Part shown: piece by piece, positions 1 to 5,530 of the stretch
Layout: every line of letters starts with the position of its first letter
How positions within the stretch are numbered: position 1 is the stretch's first letter
DNA from: Gaoshiqia sp050298035
Lineage (GTDB): Bacteria > Bacteroidota > Bacteroidia > Bacteroidales > Prolixibacteraceae
NCBI GenBank assembly: GCA_050298035.1
Contig: JBNKTK010000171.1
Location: 1-5,530, forward strand
Direction: 5' to 3'
DNA: 5,530 nucleotides
The notes under the pieces: model-generated
The model's input: only the letters and a program-made list of their open reading frames with translations
Databases searched by the model: none
Told to the model about the DNA's origin: nothing
Program-made: the position numbers and the translations under genes

Positions 1-1
1 A

Positions 2-448
2 AACCAACTGGATATTAAAGTAGTAGGAACACGTTTTAATATTTATGCCTATCATGATGAAGCTGAGTTTCAGGTAACCCTTGAAGAAGGATCGGTACAT
101 ACAAAAGCCGCTTCAAGTAAAGAGTGGACCGTTTTAATTCCGGGCGAACAAGCCATTTTCAACCGAAATACCAGGCAAATAAGAAAAGAAATTGTAGATA
201 CCGAGCTCTATTCATCGTGGAAAGAAAACCTGCTACGTTTTGAAGACGCCCCATTTAAAGATGTGATAAAGAAGATGGAACACTGGTATGGCGTTCAGAT
301 CACACTTGACAAATCAATCAATCCGGAAGAAGCTTACACCATGACCATAAAGACCGAAAGTTTACGTGAAATGTTAAATCTATTAACAAAAACATCAAAA
401 ATAACATATGAAATAAACGAAGACAAAGTACTGATTACCAAACCATAA
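2..448 (+). CDS. FecR-family anti-sigma factor, C-terminal part (5'-truncated by window edge)
   Basis: The frame is open from the left edge to a TAA stop and gives 148 residues. FecR proteins are inner-membrane anti-sigma factors: a cytoplasmic N-terminus binds an ECF sigma factor, one helix crosses the membrane, and the periplasmic part senses the signalling domain of an outer-membrane transporter. Visible here (numbering from the first visible codon) are the FecR core motifs VVGTRFNIYAY (7-17), VTLEEGSV (25-32) and LIPGEQAIF (45-53). The linker YSSWKENLLRFEDAPF (70-85) follows, then a C-terminal FecR_C/DUF4974-like domain to residue 148 with the usual WYGV motif (95-98). Bacteroidota homologues are commonly 300-400 residues, so over half, including the transmembrane helix, lies outside the window. 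A GTG at 263 could be read as a start, but the family motifs continue upstream of it, so it is internal. The STN domain on the downstream transporter supports this gene as its regulator. The family call is firm; the sigma partner is inferred. Confidence 0.93.
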   Translation, partial: NQLDIKVVGTRFNIYAYHDEAEFQVTLEEGSVHTKAASSKEWTVLIPGEQAIFNRNTRQIRKEIVDTELYSSWKENLLRFEDAPFKDVIKKMEHWYGVQITLDKSINPEEAYTMTIKTESLREMLNLLTKTSKITYEINEDKVLITKP

Positions 449-451
449 AAT

Positions 452-482
452 AAAAGGAAAGTGTTTGCCGCACTTTCCTTTT
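452..482 (+). terminator. Intrinsic terminator hairpin after the FecR gene
   Basis: A perfect 12-bp inverted repeat (AAAAGGAAAGTG at 452-463 and CACTTTCCTTTT at 471-482) encloses a 7-base loop, TTTGCCG. It begins four bases after the FecR stop codon. The right arm ends in four T residues, and the matching A-run on the left arm gives the hairpin a U-tract in either direction, so it could work on both strands. Its position suggests that the regulator transcript ends here and that the transporter operon has its own promoter. Partial read-through cannot be excluded. Confidence 0.85.
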
Positions 483-487
483 GAAAA

Positions 488-507
488 GTTCATGCTGAAA
501 CATGAAC
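488..507 (+). repeat. 7-bp inverted repeat in the susC leader
   Basis: GTTCATG (488-494) and CATGAAC (501-507) are perfect reverse complements separated by CTGAAA. It begins five bases after the terminator arm. It has no T-tract, so it is unlikely to be a second terminator. It could be a binding site for a dimeric regulator or a small hairpin in the DNA or leader RNA. Function is unknown and chance occurrence is possible. Confidence 0.45.
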
Positions 508-517
508 CGTGGTTTTT

Positions 518-538
518 ATAATCCCTCACGGGAATTAT
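518..538 (+). repeat. Bulged stem-loop 25 bases before the susC start
   Basis: ATAATCCC (518-525) pairs with GGGAATTAT (530-538) across a TCAC tetraloop, giving eight pairs with one bulged A at 534. If transcription begins upstream of it, this would be a small hairpin in the 5' leader of the transporter mRNA. If the promoter overlaps it, the symmetry may be incidental. The stem is AT-rich below three GC pairs, so stability is modest. Confidence 0.35.
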
Positions 539-563
539 TGTTTAACCTTTACATTCCAAACTT

Positions 564-3500
564 ATGAAAAAAAAATGGTTTAACTGCAAGGCATATTATG
601 CCTTGGAAAAATGGTTACGTATTATGAAACTAACCTCTCTTTTTCTGCTAATAACCTTCATGCAGCTGAGTGCAAATGTTTACTCCCAACACTCAAAGCT
701 ATCGTTAACAGTTCAAAATGCAACTGTTCGTGATGTCCTTAAAGAAATTGAGGAGCAAAGCGACTATTTCTTCATGTATAAAAGTGAAGAGATTGATCTC
801 ACACGTAATGTAAGTCTTCAACTGGAAAACAAACCTATTGAAGAAATAATGAATACATTATTCCAGGCGACTGACATTTCATACGAGATTATAAATCGTC
901 AGATTGTCCTCACCAACAAATCAGTAAACCGTTCAATCAATCAGGCACAACAGCCCCAAACCGTATCTGGGAAAGTAACAGACCCAAAAGGCTTACCGCT
1001 GCCAGGAGTAACCGTAGTCGTCAAAGGAACAAATCAAGGTATAATTACTGATCTGGATGGTAATTACGCCATTCAGGATGTTCCTTCCGATGCTATATTG
1101 GTATTCTCATTTGTTGGAATGAGAACCCAGGAAGTTTCGGTTGAAGGCAAGCAAAAAATCAATGTTGTGTTGCAAGAAGAAACCATCGGCATTGAAGAAG
1201 TTGTTGCTGTTGGTTATGGTACACAGAAAAAAGCAAACCTGACAGGAGCAGTTGGTAGTGTTCAGATGGATGATTTGGAGAGCAGGCCATTAACCAATTC
1301 AAGTTTAGCCCTCCAAGGAAAGGTTTCGGGTGTTTATGCACTGCAAAAATCTGGTAAACCGGGAGGCGATGATGCTGTTATCAACATCCGTGGCGTTGGT
1401 ACATTAAACAATAGCGACCCTTTAGTATTGATTGACGGGTTCCCCGGTTCTATGAACGATGTAAGTGCCAGCGACATCAAATCTATCTCGGTATTGAAAG
1501 ATGCATCTTCGGCTGCTATCTACGGTAACCGTGCCGCAAACGGGGTAATATTAATTACAACCAAGCGGGGGGCTACCGGTAAAGTAACCGTTACCTATAA
1601 TGGTTACTTTGGCATGCAAGAAGCAACCTCATTACCGGAGGTAATGAATTCGGTTGAATATACAACCCTTTATAACGAAGCAGCAATAAATTCAGGAATG
1701 CCAGCAAAATATACTGATGACGTAATTCAAAAATACGCTGCCCACAATGACCCGATGTACCCAGACATCAATTATTTTGATGTTTATTACGATAAAGCCA
1801 AAGTTCAAAACCACAGGGTGAACCTGTCAGGTGGCTCCGAAAACCTTCAATATGCTTTTATGGTGGGATATCTGAACCAGGAAGGTATACTTGTTGCAAC
1901 GAATTATAAGAAAATGGATTTCAGATCGAACTTTGATACTTATTTTCTTGAAGGTAAAAAACTACGTTTATCTGCAAGATTATCAGGAAATAAAGGTGAG
2001 ACCAACGAACCCACGGATGAATGGAATGCAAAATGGTATGCCACCAATTCCCCGATATGGCCCCTGAAAAATACTTCCGATCAATGGATTGCCGTAATCG
2101 GGGAACGTAATTACTACGGTGAAATTCAGGATGGGAGCACCCGAAATATTATGCGCTATACTTTTAACAGCCAACTTGAAGCCGAATACCAGATATTCAA
2201 GGGGTTAAGTGCAGAAGTTTCGTATGGCTTTAATGTTATTACCTCAAATGCAAATGCATTCCATGCAAATGTTTTATTGGCCAACGTGGATGGAAGTACC
2301 CGTTATCTAACCTCAGACTTAACCGAAACTGATAATAACGATACACAGACATTGTTAACATCGTTATTGAAATATCAAAAAACGATTGGCAAACATGAGT
2401 TCAACCTATTGGCAGGTTACTCGGAAGAAGAATTTAAGTGGAAATGGAACAATGGATACCGTTCCAAATTTATTAATAATACCCAACGCCTGTTAAACCT
2501 GGGTGATCCGTCAACAATGAAAAATGATGCCGGGGCATACGATCTGGGGCTACAATCGGTTTTTGGTCGTATAAATTATGTTTTTGCCGGGAAATATTTA
2601 CTTGAAGCCAATATCCGAAAGGATGGATCCTCAAGATTCGGAGAAGGCTACAAATGGGGTACATTCCCATCTTTCTCCGCAGGATGGATTGTGTCAGAAG
2701 AAGAATTCATGCAAAATTTAACCTGGCTTGATATGTTAAAAGTACGTGGTTCCTGGGGCCGTTTGGGGAATCAGAACATTAATACCTACTATGCAGCAAG
2801 CGATATCCTGACAACAGGGCAAAACTACTCTTTAGGTGGAAACCTTAATTCAGGAGTTGCAACGACCAGCATGTCAAACAAACAGACTACTTGGGAAACA
2901 TCAGAACAAACCAACATTGGTATTGATTTAGGAATTAGCAGATCAATTGAAATTACTGCTGATTATTTCACAAAAACTACCAGAGATATCTTGTTGCAGG
3001 TACCAATCCCTATTACGATGGGAGATTTAACCCCTCCATTCCAAAATGTTGGGGAAGTTAAAAACAAAGGATTTGAATTTAGCGGAACCTATAAAAAACA
3101 GTTCTCAAATGGGCTTAAGTTTAACGGGACACTAAGTTTGTCCCACATCAAAAACAAAGTGACTGATTTGTACGGAAGAAGTCCTATCATCAATGGTCCT
3201 AAAGCTTTGGTCGAAGGTTACGCCATTAATTCATTTTATGGGTATAAAATGGATGGTGTTTATCAAACATCTGATTTCTCAGGCTATGATGAAACTACCA
3301 AAAAGTGGATTTTAAATGATGGCGTTGTTTCTGTTCAGAATTTTAATGCAGAACCTGGTGATATTAAATACAAAGATATAAGTGGAGACGGAGTTGTCAC
3401 AATGGATAAGGACCGTACCGTTATTGGGAAGCAATTCCCCGATTTGGCATATTCATTACAGCTGAATGCCGATTGGAAACAATTCGATCTTGGGCTGTTC

Positions 3501-3911
3501 TTCCAGGGAGTACAAGGCATCGAGGGGTATACCTATTACGAAATTTCAACGCCATTTAGTGGCTCTGCAAATACCGGTAGCTGGTGGAAAGATCGTTGGA
3601 CTTCTGAAAACCCAACGAATAAAATGCCAAAACTATCCTTGGATACCAGTCGAAACAATATCCACTCGGAGTTTTATATGGAAGATGCATCTTACTTACG
3701 TTTGAAAAACATCGAGCTGGGATACACCCTTAGCAAGAAGCTAACATCTTCTATTGGAATTAACTCTGTGAGAATTTACGGGAACATTCAGAATGCATTT
3801 ACTATAACCAAGTTTAAAGGTTTTGATCCTGAACAACCAGTTGGCGAAACCAGGGCTCAGGCTTATCCTCAAGTCCGGATCTTCTCAGCAGGTGTAAACA
3901 TTAACTTTTAA
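564..3911 (+). CDS. SusC/RagA-family TonB-dependent outer-membrane transporter with STN signalling domain
   Basis: This 1115-residue protein is the barrel of a SusCD nutrient importer, driven by TonB-ExbBD. An N-terminal extension (1-21) precedes a hydrophobic signal core (22-36), with cleavage likely near VYS-Q (39-42). An STN domain (about 46-118) contacts FecR-type regulators. A carboxypeptidase-regulatory-like beta domain (133-205) opens with VSGKVTDPKGLPLPGVTV. A TonB-box segment EEVVAVGYGT (211-220) precedes the plug, which carries the SusC hallmark DASSAAIYGNRAANGVIL (313-330). The barrel fills the rest and includes the conserved DGSSRFGEG region (from about 687), an acidic DISGDG loop (938-943), FYMEDASYLRLKNIELGYTL (1037-1056) and a terminal Phe. 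The mature protein has no cysteine; the only one is C8 in the signal region. The ATG at 564 fits the long signal peptide common in STN-bearing homologues; an internal ATG at 624 (Met21) would also leave a complete signal. The gene is intact and sits 12 bases before the SusD gene. The family is certain; the substrate, often a glycan, is unknown. Confidence 0.97.
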   Translation: MKKKWFNCKAYYALEKWLRIMKLTSLFLLITFMQLSANVYSQHSKLSLTVQNATVRDVLKEIEEQSDYFFMYKSEEIDLTRNVSLQLENKPIEEIMNTLFQATDISYEIINRQIVLTNKSVNRSINQAQQPQTVSGKVTDPKGLPLPGVTVVVKGTNQGIITDLDGNYAIQDVPSDAILVFSFVGMRTQEVSVEGKQKINVVLQEETIGIEEVVAVGYGTQKKANLTGAVGSVQMDDLESRPLTNSSLALQGKVSGVYALQKSGKPGGDDAVINIRGVGTLNNSDPLVLIDGFPGSMNDVSASDIKSISVLKDASSAAIYGNRAANGVILITTKRGATGKVTVTYNGYFGMQEATSLPEVMNSVEYTTLYNEAAINSGMPAKYTDDVIQKYAAHNDPMYPDINYFDVYYDKAKVQNHRVNLSGGSENLQYAFMVGYLNQEGILVATNYKKMDFRSNFDTYFLEGKKLRLSARLSGNKGETNEPTDEWNAKWYATNSPIWPLKNTSDQWIAVIGERNYYGEIQDGSTRNIMRYTFNSQLEAEYQIFKGLSAEVSYGFNVITSNANAFHANVLLANVDGSTRYLTSDLTETDNNDTQTLLTSLLKYQKTIGKHEFNLLAGYSEEEFKWKWNNGYRSKFINNTQRLLNLGDPSTMKNDAGAYDLGLQSVFGRINYVFAGKYLLEANIRKDGSSRFGEGYKWGTFPSFSAGWIVSEEEFMQNLTWLDMLKVRGSWGRLGNQNINTYYAASDILTTGQNYSLGGNLNSGVATTSMSNKQTTWETSEQTNIGIDLGISRSIEITADYFTKTTRDILLQVPIPITMGDLTPPFQNVGEVKNKGFEFSGTYKKQFSNGLKFNGTLSLSHIKNKVTDLYGRSPIINGPKALVEGYAINSFYGYKMDGVYQTSDFSGYDETTKKWILNDGVVSVQNFNAEPGDIKYKDISGDGVVTMDKDRTVIGKQFPDLAYSLQLNADWKQFDLGLFFQGVQGIEGYTYYEISTPFSGSANTGSWWKDRWTSENPTNKMPKLSLDTSRNNIHSEFYMEDASYLRLKNIELGYTLSKKLTSSIGINSVRIYGNIQNAFTITKFKGFDPEQPVGETRAQAYPQVRIFSAGVNINF

Positions 3912-3923
3912 AGATCATAGAAA

Positions 3924-5489
3924 ATGAAAAAACTACATAAGCTAATAGCCATATTATTCTTGGCAGGTATAACATTTAGTTGCACCGAAAATATTTTGGA
4001 TAAATCGCCACTTGACCGATTATCTCCTGATACATTTTATAAGAATCAAACCGAAGCCAAAATGGGATTGATGGGTGTATATCAATCCATAATCCCCGAC
4101 GGATGGAATTACGTCCCAATTCATTTCTACCAATTTGAATTCATGTCGGATAATGCTTTTTGCGAACATGCCTGGCAAGGCTCAAAAGAATTTGGTGATT
4201 GGGCACAGAACTCCAGCAGTTGGGCAGCTGCTTCAAAATGGTCCAGAGCCTATAGCTCTATTGTTCGGGTAAACTCTTTTCTGGTAAATATCGAAAAGGC
4301 AGAAATGGATAACGGTATCAAAACACAAATGGAAGCTGAAGCCAGATTTATCCGGGCTTATATGTATTACGACCTGATCCATTATTATGGCGATGTTCCT
4401 TTGATTCTTGAGGAACAAACACTGGATAATGCAAAAGTATCCAGAACACCAAAGAACCAGGTTCTTGATGCGATTATTACTGATTTGGATTATGCAGCAG
4501 CTAATCTTCCAACTTCGTATGGGAGTTCAGATGTAGGTCGTGCGACCAAAGGTGCCGCTCTAGCTTACAAGGCAAAAGCATTATTATACAATGAAAAGTG
4601 GGCAGAAGCAGCACAGGCGGCTAAGGTTGTCATGGATCTTGGTGTATACGACCTGTTTTCGGATTATGCTGGGTTATTTACCGAAGAAAATGAAAATAAC
4701 ATCGAGGTGATTTTTGATATCCAATATATGACAGATCTGCGTCCTCAGTCATGGCCAAGTACAGCTACTTCTTTTGCGGAATGGCCAACGCCAAGCGTCT
4801 CGGCCGATTTAATCAATTCTTATTACATGACCAATGGGTTACCAATTACCGACTCGAACTCAGGCTACGACGCACAGGATCCATACACAAACAGAGATCC
4901 CCGATTGGCTTCCTCTGTTGTTCTGCCCGGATCTGATATGGGACCAGGTAGAACATTTATCCCGGCCAACGACCAGGTATTAAGTGGAGCCAGACCTCGG
5001 AAATATGCTGATGTAAACAATACAGATAGGGGGAACTGTGCGATCAACACTATCTTAATGCGTTATGCCGATGTCCTTCTTATGCGGGCTGAAGCTCTTG
5101 TTGAATCAGGCAGTACCGCTCAGGAAGTTTATGACTTGATTGACCAGGTAAGGGACCGGGTAAACATGCCTAAAGTGGAAGATGTTGAAGGTACCGGACT
5201 AAACAAAGAAAAACTGCGTGAAATTATCCGGCACGAAAGACGAATTGAGTTCTTTGAAGAAGGCACAAGATATGCAGACATGTTAAGATGGAAGGACGCA
5301 TCGCTTGTTCATGATGTATATGGGTACAACAATTCCAAACTTTCTGATCCTTCAAGTCCGGCAACCTGGACATTCGAACAGGTTAAAGTTGCAACACGGG
5401 TTTTTGATGCGGCAAAAGGTTGGTTATGGCCGATCCCTCAGTCAGAATTACAAAACAATGAGAATTTAACCCAGAATCCGGGTTATTAA
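3924..5489 (+). CDS. SusD/RagB-family nutrient-binding outer-membrane lipoprotein
   Basis: This 521-residue protein is the surface lid that captures ligand for the SusC-like barrel encoded 12 bases upstream. It starts with a lipoprotein signal peptide: a lysine-rich start, hydrophobic core 7-16, and a lipobox ending at Cys20 (ITFSC). The N-terminal SusD-like region begins with DKSPLDRLSPDTFYKNQ (26-42). TPR-like helices follow, including AEARFIRAYMYYDLIHYYGD (138-157) and the segment at 206-252 (RATKGAALAYKAKALLYNEK and onward). The RagB/SusD C-terminal region includes RDPRLASSVVLPG (324-336), MRYADVLLMRAEAL (379-392), LREIIRHERRIEFFEEGTRY (431-450) and the terminal WPIPQSELQNNENLTQNPGY (502-521), all hallmarks of the family. 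Length is typical and the gene is complete. Besides Cys20 it has two cysteines, C80 and C372. After Cys20 the sequence is TEN, with only one acidic residue, so a strong acidic surface-export signal is not obvious. Translation probably follows that of the transporter on one mRNA; no Shine-Dalgarno sequence is present in the A-rich gap. Ligand is unknown. Confidence 0.97.
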   Translation: MKKLHKLIAILFLAGITFSCTENILDKSPLDRLSPDTFYKNQTEAKMGLMGVYQSIIPDGWNYVPIHFYQFEFMSDNAFCEHAWQGSKEFGDWAQNSSSWAAASKWSRAYSSIVRVNSFLVNIEKAEMDNGIKTQMEAEARFIRAYMYYDLIHYYGDVPLILEEQTLDNAKVSRTPKNQVLDAIITDLDYAAANLPTSYGSSDVGRATKGAALAYKAKALLYNEKWAEAAQAAKVVMDLGVYDLFSDYAGLFTEENENNIEVIFDIQYMTDLRPQSWPSTATSFAEWPTPSVSADLINSYYMTNGLPITDSNSGYDAQDPYTNRDPRLASSVVLPGSDMGPGRTFIPANDQVLSGARPRKYADVNNTDRGNCAINTILMRYADVLLMRAEALVESGSTAQEVYDLIDQVRDRVNMPKVEDVEGTGLNKEKLREIIRHERRIEFFEEGTRYADMLRWKDASLVHDVYGYNNSKLSDPSSPATWTFEQVKVATRVFDAAKGWLWPIPQSELQNNENLTQNPGY

Positions 5490-5530
5490 TTCCGTTCAAT
5501 ATTGAAAAGGTGGAGTCCATATTAAGAAAG

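Larger units (their letters stand above)
483..563 (+). promoter_or_regulatory. Promoter/leader region of the susC-susD operon
   Basis: These 81 bases separate the terminator hairpin from the transporter start codon, so the operon promoter most likely lies here. I find no convincing match to the Bacteroidota housekeeping promoter (TTTG near -33 and TAnnTTTG near -7). A TATAAT string occurs at 517-522 but has no well-spaced upstream element. Absence of a housekeeping promoter would fit transcription by a dedicated ECF sigma factor, as the FecR gene implies, but the ECF recognition sequence cannot be identified from one site. No Shine-Dalgarno sequence precedes the ATG at 564; the stretch before it (CATTCCAAACTT) is purine-poor, which is normal in this phylum. 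Confidence 0.4.

Noticed and set aside
263..448. A 61-residue reading frame beginning with GTG at 263
   Set aside because: It is the end of the truncated FecR frame, which is open to the left edge and carries FecR motifs upstream of 263; it is not a separate small gene.
517..522. TATAAT string resembling a sigma-70 -10 box
   Set aside because: The Bacteroidota primary sigma factor uses a different -7 consensus, and no correctly spaced upstream element is present, so it is not called as a promoter.
1159..1341. Minus-strand reading frames of about 60 residues within the transporter and lipoprotein genes (for example here and at 2473-2670 and 4865-5050)
   Set aside because: All are antisense to strongly conserved coding sequence, lack family motifs, and have no independent start or promoter signals.
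2246..2271. Repeated CAAATG units in the transporter gene
   Set aside because: The three short copies encode an Asn-Ala-rich stretch (NANAFHAN) in frame; too short and irregular to be a functional DNA repeat.
3466..3705. A 79-residue + strand reading frame inside the transporter gene
   Set aside because: It lies wholly within the well-conserved SusC barrel coding sequence in another frame, has no recognisable domain, and its composition looks like an out-of-frame shadow.
5495..5506. Perfect 12-bp palindrome TTCAATATTGAA after the SusD stop codon
   Set aside because: It has no loop, is AT-rich and lacks a T-tract, so it is not a convincing terminator; chance is likely, and the window ends 24 bases later.

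Overview
The window looks like part of a chromosome from a member of the Bacteroidota. The evidence is a tandem SusC/SusD-type outer-membrane uptake pair, a FecR-family anti-sigma factor of the Bacteroidota type just upstream, no Shine-Dalgarno sequence before either complete gene, and moderate-to-low GC by eye. Genus cannot be fixed from this stretch. A Bacteroidales/Marinilabiliales-like or Flavobacteriia-like environmental or gut organism would fit.

Layout, all genes on the + strand. (1) Positions 2-448 hold the 3' part of a FecR-like anti-sigma factor gene that enters from the left edge; its cytoplasmic and transmembrane parts lie outside the window. (2) Positions 449-563 are a 115-base intergenic region with a strong 12-bp hairpin that looks like an intrinsic terminator, then two smaller stem-loops between it and the next start codon. 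(3) Positions 564-3911 encode a 1115-residue SusC/RagA-type TonB-dependent transporter with an N-terminal STN signalling domain, a carboxypeptidase-regulatory-like domain, a TonB box, a plug and a beta-barrel. (4) After 12 bases, positions 3924-5489 encode a 521-residue SusD/RagB-type surface lipoprotein. (5) The last 41 bases contain no recognisable gene start.

Together the genes form the end of a regulatory cassette and the start of a nutrient-uptake operon. SusD-like proteins sit as a lid on SusC-like barrels and capture oligomeric ligands, usually glycans, which TonB energy then pulls through the barrel. The STN domain on the transporter and the adjacent FecR gene indicate trans-envelope control: substrate binding would be relayed through STN to FecR, releasing an ECF sigma factor, probably encoded just left of the window, that activates susC-susD. 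No enzyme gene is visible, so the substrate cannot be assigned.

This is a well-known architecture, and I see no clearly new system. The points most worth a second look are the visible similarity between the FecR tail and the transporter's STN domain, and the structured leader upstream of susC.
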